A stretch of DNA of 64,000 bases, from the NCBI GenBank assembly GCA_035565775.1, contig DATMRW010000023.1:434001-498000 (forward strand). Reading direction: 5' to 3'. The notes below the pieces were generated by a model. That model ran no database searches and had not been told where the DNA came from. It saw only the letters and a program-made list of their open reading frames with translations. The stretch is from PRO6 sp035565775 (GTDB lineage: Bacteria; Pseudomonadota; Alphaproteobacteria; Rhizobiales; Xanthobacteraceae). Below are positions 16,850 to 25,615 of the stretch, piece by piece. The translations under genes were made by a program, and so were the position numbers. Each line of letters opens with the position of its first letter. The stretch's first letter is position 1.

Positions 16850-17350
16850 TCAGGCCTCGCCCATTGTGTCGAACATCGCGGCGCTCATCGCCTCGGCCGC
16901 GGTCTTGCCGGCCCAGACCACGAACTGGAAGGCGGTGTAGTAGCGCTCGCAGGCGTGCAGAGCGCCGGCCACCATCATCTCGCACTGCGCCTGCGTCGCG
17001 GCCATGCCGTCCGGCAGCAGCAGCGCCTGGCGGTACATAATCGCGCCGCTCGAGATCCAGACGTCGAAGTGGCCGACCCAAAGCTGTTCGTTGATCAGCG
17101 CGACAAGGCGTTGGGTCTCGGCGCGGCGAGCTTCGGGCACGCGCATCTCGAAGGCGCAGGCGAGGTGCAGCGCCTCGATGTCGTCCATCCAGGTGAAGGC
17201 GAGTTCGTAGTCGGTCCACTGGCCCTTGGCCAAAATCGTGACTTCGTCCTCGCCGGACCGCTCAAAGGTCCAGTCGTTGGTCGTGGCGATGTCCTCGACG
17301 ATCGCCAGCGAGTTGTCCCTCGAATCGATGATGATGTCCAAATGGGACAT
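16850..17350 (-). CDS. YbjN domain-containing protein
   Basis: 166 aa. The protein resembles the YbjN/DUF1790 type found beside proC in many Rhizobiales: a mixed alpha/beta N-terminus, then VALINEQLWVGHFDVWISSG. YbjN proteins look like type III secretion chaperones in fold; their function is poorly defined. No signal peptide is present. The ATG at 17350 has AGGAT upstream. Its position just before proC suggests co-transcription. The assignment is by recognition and is not certain. Confidence 0.75.
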   Translation of the reverse strand: MSHLDIIIDSRDNSLAIVEDIATTNDWTFERSGEDEVTILAKGQWTDYELAFTWMDDIEALHLACAFEMRVPEARRAETQRLVALINEQLWVGHFDVWISSGAIMYRQALLLPDGMAATQAQCEMMVAGALHACERYYTAFQFVVWAGKTAAEAMSAAMFDTMGEA

Positions 17351-17849
17351 GCCGTTTGCATCCTGTCCTGATCTGAGGAAGCGCACACCGATACGAAACG
17401 CCGGGACACGCGCATACTTGCTGAAATTCACCGCTCGGGTGGTACGGCTCGCTCCCGGAGGAGTTGGTGCCACGCAGGGGTGAACTGCGCATATGGATTG
17501 ATCAGTGATTTGCGGAATCTGCGCAACCGTGCCCGAATCCCGTCCACAGGCAAACCGGAGGTCATCCACAAGTCATCGGAGCGGCCTAATTCTGCACGGA
17601 TTCTCGGTGGGGCCATGGCCCGCTGGACTTTCCGCGGCGGCACGGCGCAAGCCGCCGTGCGCGGGCCTGGCGGCCTGCGGCATTTTGAATCAAAGGGGGA
17701 GGATTTTACGGGGCGGGCGCGCCCATGCTTTGGGTCGCGCAAGGCCATGCGGGGTGCACAGAGCGCCGAAAGGCATTTTCGTCGCGATCCGATTTTGCCG
17801 GATCGCGAGTCTTTTCATGCAGTTGCGATTGCCGGAGGCGGCAGCGCGC
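17351..17849. other. Intergenic region between ybjN-like gene and prs
   Basis: 499 nt. The only clear element is a hairpin at 17782-17808. Short frames exist on both strands but have no ribosome site or recognisable product. No tRNA cloverleaf could be drawn. Confidence 0.5.
17782..17814. terminator. Hairpin terminator downstream of prs
   Basis: A perfect 10-bp stem (TCGCGATCCG / CGGATCGCGA) with a 7-nt loop, followed by GTCTTTT on the plus strand and CGAAAATG on the minus strand. It lies 42 nt past the prs stop, so it probably ends prs transcripts. Confidence 0.65.
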
Positions 17850-18803
17850 TCAGTCGAACAGGCTGGAGACCGATTCTTCGGCAGCGGTGCGGCCGACGGC
17901 CTCTGCGATCAGCGCGGCGATCGAGATGGTGCGGATGTTCGGCGCCGAATGCACCGCCTCGGTCGGCTGGATCGAGTCGGTGATCACCAGCTCCTTGAGG
18001 CGCGAGCCGGTGATGCGGGCGACCGCGCCGCCGGAAAGCACGCCGTGGGTGATGTAGGCCGAGACCTCCTTGGCGCCCTTGGCGATCAGCGCGTCGGCGG
18101 CGTTCACGAGGGTGCCGCCCGAGTCGACGATGTCGTCGACGAGAATGCAGTTATAGCCGGAGACGTCGCCGATCACGTTCATGACCTCGGACTCGCCGGC
18201 GCGTTCGCGGCGCTTGTCGATGATCGCGAGCGGGGCGTTGATGCGCTTGGCAAGGCCGCGCGCGCGCACGACGCCGCCGACGTCCGGCGACACGACCATG
18301 ACCTTGTCGAGGTCGAAATGTTCGCGAATGTCGCGGACCATCACCGGCGAGGCGTAGAGATTGTCGGTCGGGATGTCGAAGAAGCCCTGGATCTGACCGG
18401 CGTGGAGATCGAGCGTCATGACGCGATCGGCACCGGCATGGGTGATCAGGTTGGCGACGAGCTTGGCCGAGATCGGCGTGCGCGGACCGGCCTTACGATC
18501 CTGCCGGGCATAGCCGAAATAGGGGATGACCGCCGTGATGCGGCGCGCCGAAGCGCGGCGCAGCGCGTCGGTGATGATCAGAAGTTCCATCAGGTGGTCG
18601 TTGGCCGGGAACGATGTCGACTGAATGATGAAGACGTCCGAGCCGCGGACGTTCTCCTGGATCTCGACGAAAACTTCCATATCGGCAAAACGGCGAACGC
18701 TCGCCTTGGTCAGCGGCAGTTCGAGCCGCTCAGCAATCGCTTGCGCCAAAGCCGGGTTTGAATTGCCAGCAACAAGTTTGATGGCGCCGTTCTTCGCCGA
18801 CAT
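17850..18803 (-). CDS. prs: Ribose-phosphate pyrophosphokinase
   Basis: 317 aa. Family features are RRFADMEVFVEIQENVRG near the N-terminus, YFGYARQDRK, the Mg/ATP region VMTLDLHAGQIQGFFDIP, and the PRPP-binding loop ILVDDIVDSGGTL. It makes PRPP from ribose-5-phosphate and ATP for purine, pyrimidine, His, Trp and NAD synthesis. The ATG at 18803 (MSAKNG) matches the usual start; an extended frame upstream has no family similarity. It stands alone, with the pgeF operon upstream in the same direction. Confidence 0.97.
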   Translation of the reverse strand: MSAKNGAIKLVAGNSNPALAQAIAERLELPLTKASVRRFADMEVFVEIQENVRGSDVFIIQSTSFPANDHLMELLIITDALRRASARRITAVIPYFGYARQDRKAGPRTPISAKLVANLITHAGADRVMTLDLHAGQIQGFFDIPTDNLYASPVMVRDIREHFDLDKVMVVSPDVGGVVRARGLAKRINAPLAIIDKRRERAGESEVMNVIGDVSGYNCILVDDIVDSGGTLVNAADALIAKGAKEVSAYITHGVLSGGAVARITGSRLKELVITDSIQPTEAVHSAPNIRTISIAALIAEAVGRTAAEESVSSLFD

Positions 18804-19071
18804 CGTGGGCTTTCCCTGAGATTGGGTGGGTACTCGATTCAACATGATCGCCGCCAAAATATGTGCACGGGGGCTTCCAGCCGGGGGCGTGATAACAAGC
18901 AGGGTGCGATGCGGCAATACGAGTCTGCCGCTTATCCGGGCAAAACCGGTAAAATTTCGCGTGTTTTGTGGCTTGTCGGGAAGGTTTTGGTGTTCCCTCC
19001 CGCTATTCGCTCAACTTGATCGGTTTCCTGCAGTCTTGGTTCACGCTGCCGCGCGGGTTCGGCGCTGCGCC

Positions 19072-19842
19072 TTATGCTTCGAGGCCGATGGCGTGAATGT
19101 GCCGCCCGAAGTCCGGCTCGTTGCGATGAACCGAGCGGCGGTAGCTGAAAAACCGGTCGTCGGCGTAGGTGCACAGCCCGATGTCCTCGATCTCGCCAAT
19201 GCCGGCTGCGATCAGCCGCGCACGAATGAATCCGCCGAGGTCGAACATGCTGTGGCCCTCGCGAGCCGAGGCAATGAAGAAAGCGGCATTGGTGGGGGCG
19301 GCGGCGATGAAGCGTTCGACGAACTCGGCGCCGACCTCGTAGCTCTTCTGGCGGATCAGCGGGCCGATTGCCGCAACGATGTGCTCGCGCGCCGCGCCCA
19401 GCTCCTCCATCCGCGCGATGGTCGCCTCCAGCACGCCGGTCAGCGCGCCGCGCCAGCCTGCATGGGCCGCGCCGATGACGCTGGCCTTCGGGTCTGCGAA
19501 CAGTACCGGCCCGCAATCGGCGGCGGTGACGCCCAGCACGATGCCCGGCGTTGCGGTCACGATCGCATCGGCACGGGGACGGAAATCATCGGCCCAGCGC
19601 TCCGTCGCGATCACCGCATCCGGCGAGTGCACCTGATAGACGGTGATGAGCTTGTCGGCGGGGGCGCCAAGGCTCTCCGCCAGACGCTTGCGATTTTCGA
19701 CGACGGCGGCCGCGTCGTCCTTCGAGCCGAGACCGCAATTGAGGCTGTCGTAGATTCCCGACGAGACGCCGCCCGCGCGCGTGAAGAAGCCGTGGCGGAG
19801 CCGGGGGATGGCGGAGAGGCGCGGCGTGTGCAGCATCATCAT
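19072..19842 (-). CDS. pgeF: PgeF/YfiH-family peptidoglycan editing factor (laccase domain)
   Basis: 256 aa. The metal-site residues typical of the family are visible: H72 in YQVHSPD, C110 in VTAADCGPV and H127 in GAAHAGWRG. Proteins of this family were first called polyphenol oxidases. E. coli YfiH/PgeF corrects the amino acid at position 1 of the peptidoglycan stem, and other members act on purine nucleosides. The start at 19842 overlaps the midA stop as ATGA, so it is translationally coupled to midA. It is the last gene of lgt-midA-pgeF. Confidence 0.9.
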   Translation of the reverse strand: MMMLHTPRLSAIPRLRHGFFTRAGGVSSGIYDSLNCGLGSKDDAAAVVENRKRLAESLGAPADKLITVYQVHSPDAVIATERWADDFRPRADAIVTATPGIVLGVTAADCGPVLFADPKASVIGAAHAGWRGALTGVLEATIARMEELGAAREHIVAAIGPLIRQKSYEVGAEFVERFIAAAPTNAAFFIASAREGHSMFDLGGFIRARLIAAGIGEIEDIGLCTYADDRFFSYRRSVHRNEPDFGRHIHAIGLEA

Positions 19843-20963
19843 CGCGAGACCTTTGCTTCGGGCGGCGCGTCGGACAGGGCCACCAGCATGTCGAGGCTGG
19901 GATCGGCGACGCCGAGCACCTTGAACAGGCCGCCCATCGAGCCCTGACTGCCGCCGGTAAGGCGCTGATAAGCGAGCATGATGTCCTGCGCCACCGCTGG
20001 CGTGGCCTTGGCCATCAGGGCCTTTGCACGTGCCTCGATGCCGAGGCGATGGAGGAAGATCCCCTGCTCGACCGGGCCATGGCTGCGGATGCCTGCGGCT
20101 TCGGCTGCCTGCGCCAGCGCCTGAAAGTCGACATGGGCGGTGAGGTCGGCGGTGCCGGGATCTTGCAGCACGTCGGCGAAGGCATGGCTTTTGATCGCCT
20201 GCAGCGTGTCGCCGATATTTTTGCTGGTGTGGCCATAGTCGATGATCAGCGCCGCGCCGCCGTGGCTGCGGATGTGGCGGGCGATGGTCATCATCTCGGT
20301 GTCGGGCCGCCACTCGAAGATAGAGCCGCTTGGCGCGCTTGCGATATGAGGTGGCAGCAGCGCGGCAAAGCGCGGCGTCGGCTCGCGGGCGGTGCCGAAC
20401 GCAAGTTCGCCGTCCCGGTCGATCTCGACCACGCGCTCGTGCCAGCCGGTGTCGCGTTTCACCATCTGGTGGATCGGCAGTACGTCAAAATATTCGTTGG
20501 CGAGAATGATCGAGGGGCCGGGCGGCAACTGGTCGAGGCCGGTGTGCCAGGTCACGTTCTCGAAACCGTTGAGGGTCTGGCGCTGGGTTTCGCGCAGGCG
20601 CGGGTTGACCTCGACCAGATGCACCGAGATGGCGTCGAGAAACTCCGGCAGCACGCGAATGGCGCGCAGCGCGTCCGCCATCATGGTGCCGCGGCCGGGG
20701 CCGAGCTCGATCAGGTTGACCGCGGCGGGGTCGCCCATCATGCGCCAGACCGAGGCCGCCCACAGGCCGATCAACTCGCCGAACATCTGGCTGATTTCGG
20801 GCGCGGTGATGAAGTCGCCAGCGCGGCCGAGCGGATCGCGCGCGATGTAGTAGCCGTGCTGCGGATGGGTGAGGCAGAGCTGCATGTAGCGCCAGACCGG
20901 CATCGGGCCGGCGCGGCGGATGAGGCTCTTGATCTCCTGGTCGAGGGCGGTGGCGTCGCTCAC
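19839..20963 (-). CDS. MidA/NDUFAF7-like SAM-dependent methyltransferase
   Basis: 374 aa. The N-terminal LTHPQHGYYIARDPLGRAGDF then TAPEISQMFGELIGLW is the signature of the MidA family. The SAM loop is IELGPGRGTMMAD. The mitochondrial relative NDUFAF7 methylates an arginine of the complex I subunit NDUFS2, needed for complex I assembly. A bacterial role in respiratory complex assembly is therefore possible but inferred. It starts 10 nt after the lgt stop and overlaps pgeF by four bases, so all three form one operon. Confidence 0.9.
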   Translation of the reverse strand: MSDATALDQEIKSLIRRAGPMPVWRYMQLCLTHPQHGYYIARDPLGRAGDFITAPEISQMFGELIGLWAASVWRMMGDPAAVNLIELGPGRGTMMADALRAIRVLPEFLDAISVHLVEVNPRLRETQRQTLNGFENVTWHTGLDQLPPGPSIILANEYFDVLPIHQMVKRDTGWHERVVEIDRDGELAFGTAREPTPRFAALLPPHIASAPSGSIFEWRPDTEMMTIARHIRSHGGAALIIDYGHTSKNIGDTLQAIKSHAFADVLQDPGTADLTAHVDFQALAQAAEAAGIRSHGPVEQGIFLHRLGIEARAKALMAKATPAVAQDIMLAYQRLTGGSQGSMGGLFKVLGVADPSLDMLVALSDAPPEAKVSR

Positions 20964-20973
20964 GTCGCGTCCT

Positions 20974-21819
20974 TCAGTTTGCGGGCGGGGTGGTCGTCAC
21001 CGGGCCGCGCCACCAGGCGGTGATCATCAGCGCGACGCCCGCAATGATCATCGGCACCGACAGCAGCATGCCCATCGTGAGCCCGCCCCAGAGAAAGCCG
21101 AGCTGCGGATCGGGTTCGCGGAACGCTTCGCCAGCAATCCGGGCGAGGCCGTAGAAGGTGGCAAAGGCGCCGACGATGAAGCCGGGCCGCTTCAGCGCGC
21201 CGGCCCGGATGAAGATCATCAGCAGCGTGAACAGGACGATGCCTTCCAGCAATGCTTCATAGAGCTGGCTCGGGTGGCGCGGAACCGGGCCGCCATCGGG
21301 GAAGACCATCGCCCATGGCACGGTCGCGGGGTCGGCCGGGCGGCCCCACAATTCGCCGTTGATGAAATTGGCGATGCGGCCGAGGAAAAGGCCGACCGGC
21401 CCGACGGCGCAAGTGAGATCGCCGAGCGAGAGGAACGGAATGCCGTGCTTGCGGGCGAACAGCACCACCGCGAGGACGCAGCCGAGGAAGCCGCCGTGGA
21501 ACGACATGCCGCCTTTCCAGACCTCGAAGATGTCGAGCGGATTGCGCATGAAGTAGTCGAAATTGTAAAACAGCACGTAGCCGAGCCGGCCGCCGAGAAT
21601 GATGCCGAGCGTCACCCAGAGGATGAAGTCATCCCATTGCGGCAGCGTGAGGGGGGCGGGGCCGCCCCAGAGCCGTTCGTTGCGGATCAGGCGCCGGGCG
21701 TAGATCCAGCCGAAGATGATGCCGCCGATATAGGCCAGCGCGTACCAGCGGATCGCGAATGGGCCGATGGAGATCGCGACCGGATCGAAGACGGGAAAGG
21801 CGAGGAGGGCAACCTGCAT
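20974..21819 (-). CDS. lgt: Prolipoprotein diacylglyceryl transferase
   Basis: 281 aa, polytopic. Recognised by IRWYALAYIGGIIFGW at the N-terminus, the conserved GGMSFHGGFLG segment with the essential His, and the Lgt signature GRIANFINGELWGR. It transfers a diacylglyceryl group from phosphatidylglycerol to the Cys of lipoprotein precursors at the inner membrane. It is the first gene of lgt-midA-pgeF and divergent from ubiK. The ribosome site before the ATG at 21819 is weak. Confidence 0.97.
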   Translation of the reverse strand: MQVALLAFPVFDPVAISIGPFAIRWYALAYIGGIIFGWIYARRLIRNERLWGGPAPLTLPQWDDFILWVTLGIILGGRLGYVLFYNFDYFMRNPLDIFEVWKGGMSFHGGFLGCVLAVVLFARKHGIPFLSLGDLTCAVGPVGLFLGRIANFINGELWGRPADPATVPWAMVFPDGGPVPRHPSQLYEALLEGIVLFTLLMIFIRAGALKRPGFIVGAFATFYGLARIAGEAFREPDPQLGFLWGGLTMGMLLSVPMIIAGVALMITAWWRGPVTTTPPAN

Positions 21820-22049
21820 CGGTGGATGGTCCGCGAATCAGGCAGGGAAAAAGAATACCTGCGGTCATGGTGGCGGATGGGAAGGGTGTCAAGAACGTAG
21901 GCTATGCCTCCTTCGGCGCAGAGCCCGTTCCGTGCCCCGCTGCGGCGGCTAAGTGTTTTTCCGGCGGTCTTGAAGTCGAAACCTCAGATCGCCATTGTGT
22001 GAAGTAGCGCGGTGTGTTGGAACAGCCGCAACCATCGCCGGAGATCGAG

Positions 22050-22304
22050 ATGAACCAGACCCCGAACCGCTTTCTTGATGAACTATCGCGCTTGATGAAC
22101 GACGCCGCCGGCGCGGCGCAGGGCGTCAAGCGCGAGGTCGACACGGTGATCCGTCATCAGGCCGAGCGCATCCTGTCCGACCTCGACCTCGTCAAGCGCG
22201 AGGAGTTCGAGGCGGTGAAAGACATGGCCCGCCTTGCGCGCGAAGAGAATGAGACGCTGAAGGGCCGCCTTGAGGCGCTGGAGGCCAAGCTCGCGCAGGG
22301 CTGA
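22050..22304 (+). CDS. ubiK: UbiK-like accessory factor (DUF526)
   Basis: 84 aa, almost entirely helical. The C-terminal coiled coil includes VKREEFEAVKDMARLAREEN, the hallmark of the UbiK/BMFP family. In E. coli UbiK aids aerobic ubiquinone synthesis; the Brucella relative BMFP is membrane fusogenic. GGAGA lies 6-7 nt before the ATG at 22050; an in-frame GTG 36 nt upstream is less likely. It is divergent from lgt. Confidence 0.85.
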   Translation: MNQTPNRFLDELSRLMNDAAGAAQGVKREVDTVIRHQAERILSDLDLVKREEFEAVKDMARLAREENETLKGRLEALEAKLAQG

Positions 22305-22440
22305 ACGGAACCCAAACGCAGAGGCTCGGCGGTTGCCGGCCGGGCCGCACAGCCATGAGTTTTACGGCCGGTTTCATGGCCGGTTCCACGACCAAACCGG
22401 CAGATCCCCGGCTTTCACCCGAGAAAATCACCCGAATTTC

Positions 22441-22469
22441 TTGTTTTGCGGCCATTTTGGCGTTATGAC
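22441..22469 (+). promoter_or_regulatory. Candidate sigma-70-type promoter of rplY
   Basis: TTGTTT, 17 nt, TATGAC. Spacing is ideal but both hexamers are only partial matches. It would start transcription near 22476 and give a leader of about 95 nt that contains the hairpin at 22523-22549. Confidence 0.35.
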
Positions 22470-22522
22470 AGCCCCGCGTTCGCAGCCCCCGCACCCCTGG
22501 AGGCCTGCTGCGACGTGGGTAC

Positions 22523-22549
22523 GGGCCGCGATGCGGCCTTTAACTTTTT
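22523..22549 (+). terminator. Terminator-like hairpin in the rplY leader
   Basis: A GC stem (GGCCGC / GCGGCC, loop GAT, plus a closing G-T pair) followed by TTAACTTTTT, ending about 21 nt before the rplY ATG. It could end ubiK transcripts, act as an attenuator of rplY, or end a short leader RNA. The distance from ubiK (about 220 nt) makes the first option less natural. Confidence 0.5.
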
Positions 22550-22570
22550 GAAAAACAAGGATGATTCCAA

Positions 22571-23221
22571 ATGGCGACCGTCAAGGTATTGAAGGCGACC
22601 GCGCGTCCGAAGGTCGGCAAGGGGGCCGCCCGCGCAGAGCGTCGTGCAGGCCGTGTGCCTGCCGTGATCTATGGTGACAACAAGGCCCCGCTGACCATCT
22701 CGCTCGAAGAGAAGCAGACCCGTCAGGCGATCTATGCCGGCCACTTCCTCACCACTGTTTTTGAAATCGACCTCGACGGTGCCAAGCACAGCGTGATTCC
22801 GCGCGACTTCTATCTTGACCCGGTCAAGGATTTCCCGGTCCACGTCGACTTCCTGCGTCTCGGCGAAGGCGCCTCGATCCGCGTGGGCGTGCCGGTTCGC
22901 GTCAAGGGTTCGGAGGTCTCTCCGGGCGTGAAGCGCGGCGGCACGGTCAACATCGTGTCCCACGCGGTCGAGCTGGAAGCGCGCATCGACCTCATTCCGC
23001 AGTTCATCGAAGTCGACGTCAGCAAGCTCGAGATCAACAACTCGGTGCACCTGAGCGACATCGAACTGCCGGAAGGCGTGAAGCCGGTGCTGCGCGAGGC
23101 CCAGACCCTCGTCACCATCGTTCCGCCGTCGGGCTATTCGGAAGCTGCGGCGTCCGCTGAAGCTGCCCCGGCGGCTGCGCCGGCAGCCGGCGCGAAGGCT
23201 CCCGCTGCGGCGAAGAAGTAA
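22571..23221 (+). CDS. rplY: 50S ribosomal protein L25 / general stress protein Ctc
   Basis: 216 aa, the long CTC form. An L25 domain that binds 5S rRNA (about 1-95) begins VKVLKATARPKVGKGAARAE. A beta-domain (about 100-190) follows, then an Ala/Pro/Lys-rich tail from about 193 that is low in complexity. It stabilises 5S rRNA in the large subunit. AAGGATGATTCCAA precedes the ATG. pth follows after 15 nt, and the rplY-pth-ychF order is common in alphaproteobacteria. Confidence 0.96.
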   Translation: MATVKVLKATARPKVGKGAARAERRAGRVPAVIYGDNKAPLTISLEEKQTRQAIYAGHFLTTVFEIDLDGAKHSVIPRDFYLDPVKDFPVHVDFLRLGEGASIRVGVPVRVKGSEVSPGVKRGGTVNIVSHAVELEARIDLIPQFIEVDVSKLEINNSVHLSDIELPEGVKPVLREAQTLVTIVPPSGYSEAAASAEAAPAAAPAAGAKAPAAAKK

Positions 23222-23236
23222 GACAACGCGCGCGCC

Positions 23237-23842
23237 ATGTGGCTGTTCGTCGGACTGGGGAATCCTGGTTCAAAATACCAGGACAACCGCCACAACATCG
23301 GGTTCATGGCGCTCGACGATATTGCTCGGCGTCACGGTTTCTCACCGTGGCGCCGACGCTTTCAGGGCGAGACGGCGGAAGGCACCCTCGACGGCCAGCG
23401 TGTCGTCCTGCTCAAGCCGACGACCTATATGAACGAGTCGGGGCGTGCGGTCGGCGAAGCGATGCGCTTCTTCAAGCTCACGCTCGACAAGCTCGTGGTG
23501 CTGCACGACGAGTTGGATCTTCCGCCGGCAAAACTTCGCGTCAAGACCGGCGGCGGCCATGCAGGCCACAACGGATTGCGATCCATCTCCTCCCATGTCG
23601 GCAACGACTATCGCCGCGTGCGATTGGGCATCGGCCATCCGGGCCAGAAGCATCTCGTTCATGCCTATGTGCTGAACGATTTCGCCAAGGCGGAGGAGCC
23701 TTGGGTCGAGGCGCTTTGCGAGATCGTCGCGGACAATGCCGGTCTTCTCGCGCGGGATGACGCTTCGGCGTTTCAGAACAAGGTGCATCTGGCGATGAGC
23801 GCCAGAGGATTTGCGGAGGCGGCCGGCGATAACGGCGCCTGA
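23237..23842 (+). CDS. pth: Peptidyl-tRNA hydrolase
   Basis: 201 aa. The active-site segment VGLGNPGSKYQDNRHNIGF contains N9 and catalytic H19. VLHDELDLP and GGGHAGHNGLRSI are the other conserved blocks. It frees tRNA from peptidyl-tRNA that drops off ribosomes and is essential in most bacteria. It starts 15 nt after rplY, so it is probably co-transcribed. Confidence 0.97.
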   Translation: MWLFVGLGNPGSKYQDNRHNIGFMALDDIARRHGFSPWRRRFQGETAEGTLDGQRVVLLKPTTYMNESGRAVGEAMRFFKLTLDKLVVLHDELDLPPAKLRVKTGGGHAGHNGLRSISSHVGNDYRRVRLGIGHPGQKHLVHAYVLNDFAKAEEPWVEALCEIVADNAGLLARDDASAFQNKVHLAMSARGFAEAAGDNGA

Positions 23843-23889
23843 ATGCGCCAGGGCGGCGCACAACTGCTCCAAAGGATTCAGGACAGGAC

Positions 23890-24987
23890 ATGGGCTTCAA
23901 ATGTGGAATTGTCGGTCTGCCGAACGTCGGCAAATCGACGCTGTTCAATGCGCTGACGGAAACCGCTGCGGCGCAGGCGGCAAACTATCCGTTCTGCACC
24001 ATTGAGCCCAATGTCGGCGACGTTGCCGTGCCCGATCCGCGGCTGTTCAAGCTCGCCGAGATCGCGAAGTCGGCGACGACGATTCCGACGCGGCTGACCT
24101 TCGTGGACATCGCCGGGCTGGTGCGCGGCGCGTCCAAGGGCGAAGGGCTGGGCAACCAGTTCCTCTCCAACATTCGCGAAGTCGATGCGGTGGCCCATGT
24201 CGTGCGCTGCTTCGAGGATTCCGACATCACGCACGTCGAAGGCAAGATCGATCCGCTCGCCGATATCGAAACCATCGAGACCGAGCTGATGCTGGCGGAT
24301 CTCGAGAGCCTCGAAAAGCGCGTCGACAATCTGACCAAGAAGGCGCGCGGCAACGACAAGGATGCCAAGGAGCAGCTCGATCTCGTCAATCGCACGCTCG
24401 AGCTGTTGCGCGACGGCAAGCCGGCGCGTTTTCTCGAGCGCAAGCCCGAGGAAGAGCGTGCCTTCCGCATGCTCGGCCTTCTGACATCCAAGCCCGTGCT
24501 TTATGTCTGCAACGTCGAGGAAGGCTCGGCCGCGACCGGCAACGCCTTCTCGGCGAGGGTGGCCGAACACGCCGCCAAGGAAGGCGCGGTCGCGGTCGCG
24601 ATCTCGGCGAAGATCGAGTCCGAGATCGCCACGCTTTCGCGCGAGGAGCGGGCGGAGTTTCTCGAGACGCTGGAGCTTGAGGAAGCCGGTCTCGACCGCC
24701 TGATCCGCGCCGGCTACAGCCTGCTCGACCTCATCACCTATTTCACGGTGGGGCCGAAGGAAGCGCGGGCCTGGACCATCACCAAGGGCACGCGCGCGCC
24801 ACAGGCTGCCGGCGTCATCCATACCGATTTCGAGAAGGGTTTTATTCGCGCGGAAACCACGGCCTATGACGACTACGTCGCGTTCGGCGGCGAAGCCGGT
24901 GCGCGCGAGGCCGGGCGGCTGCGGCTCGAAGGCAAAGAATATGTCGTCGCCGATGGCGACGTGATGCATTTCCGCTTCGCGAACTGA
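23890..24987 (+). CDS. ychF: Ribosome-binding ATPase YchF (Obg family)
   Basis: 365 aa. The P-loop is GLPNVGKST (9-17). The switch segment VDIAGLVRGASKGEGLGNQF, an insert coiled coil (about 130-180) and a C-terminal TGS domain follow (from about 280: LLDLITYFTVGPKEARAW). YchF/OLA1 proteins hydrolyse ATP rather than GTP because the G4 motif is altered; here VCNVEE stands in place of NKxD. It is thought to act on ribosomes and in stress response. It is the last gene of the rplY-pth-ychF cluster. Confidence 0.97.
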   Translation: MGFKCGIVGLPNVGKSTLFNALTETAAAQAANYPFCTIEPNVGDVAVPDPRLFKLAEIAKSATTIPTRLTFVDIAGLVRGASKGEGLGNQFLSNIREVDAVAHVVRCFEDSDITHVEGKIDPLADIETIETELMLADLESLEKRVDNLTKKARGNDKDAKEQLDLVNRTLELLRDGKPARFLERKPEEERAFRMLGLLTSKPVLYVCNVEEGSAATGNAFSARVAEHAAKEGAVAVAISAKIESEIATLSREERAEFLETLELEEAGLDRLIRAGYSLLDLITYFTVGPKEARAWTITKGTRAPQAAGVIHTDFEKGFIRAETTAYDDYVAFGGEAGAREAGRLRLEGKEYVVADGDVMHFRFAN

Positions 24988-25037
24988 GGCTGGACCGCCG
25001 CGCTCGCGGTGAAGTCCGGTCAAACCGCCATAGAGTC

Positions 25038-25076
25038 AAAAAGGATTGCCGTGCGCACCGCCCGGCAATCCTTTTT
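25038..25076. terminator. Bidirectional terminator between ychF and DUF4282 gene
   Basis: A perfect 14-bp inverted repeat (AAAAAGGATTGCCG / CGGCAATCCTTTTT) with an 11-nt loop, lying between convergent genes. Confidence 0.9.
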
Positions 25077-25095
25077 GCATTTTGCTCTTCGTCGA

Positions 25096-25386
25096 TTACA
25101 TCCCGCCGCGGTCGCGGATGGCGCCGAGATGCTCGTTGATGCGGAAGACGATCAAAATCACTTCCGCGCCGATGCGGGCGAAGACAACGCTGACCAGAAA
25201 TCCGGCGAGCGCCGAGATCACGAACAGAAGTCCCCCGAACGGGCTGACCGCCATCATCGCAAGGCCGGAGAACACGCCGGACAGCGAGAACAGGCCGACG
25301 AGAATGACCACCAGCCAATAGAAGGTCTTGATGATGGTGGGGGTGATGAACCGGTCCCATTGGAACAGATCGCGAAAGTCGAACAT
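25096..25386 (-). CDS. Small membrane protein, DUF4282-like
   Basis: 96 aa with two hydrophobic helices (about 18-45 and 50-78). The opening FDFRDLFQWDRFITPTIIK and the tail IVFRINEHLGAIRD are typical of DUF4282 inner-membrane proteins. The function of that family is not known. The start at 25386 is the first Met of the conserved block. It is convergent with ychF, separated by a bidirectional terminator. Confidence 0.8.
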   Translation of the reverse strand: MFDFRDLFQWDRFITPTIIKTFYWLVVILVGLFSLSGVFSGLAMMAVSPFGGLLFVISALAGFLVSVVFARIGAEVILIVFRINEHLGAIRDRGGM

Positions 25387-25615
25387 TGGCTGGACTCCTG
25401 AATCAAGCGCCCGTCGGGTCGGCGTTCGGACGCAGCGCGTGATTGCTTGTTAAAACGGTGCAGGCGCAATCGGAACCACGGCGTTCCGAATGTCCCGTTT
25501 AATCGACGGTCAGATAGACTGGGCCCTCGGTCGGCTCGGCGCACCCATCTGCTGACGGCTTGTGATTGCGCCGAATAGCGGCCACAATCGGGCCTTTCCC
25601 AGGTGGCCGGATCCT

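Noticed and set aside
17428..17748. A 106-codon minus-strand frame in the gap before prs
   Set aside because: Arg/Pro-rich, no ribosome site, no recognisable family; likely non-coding.
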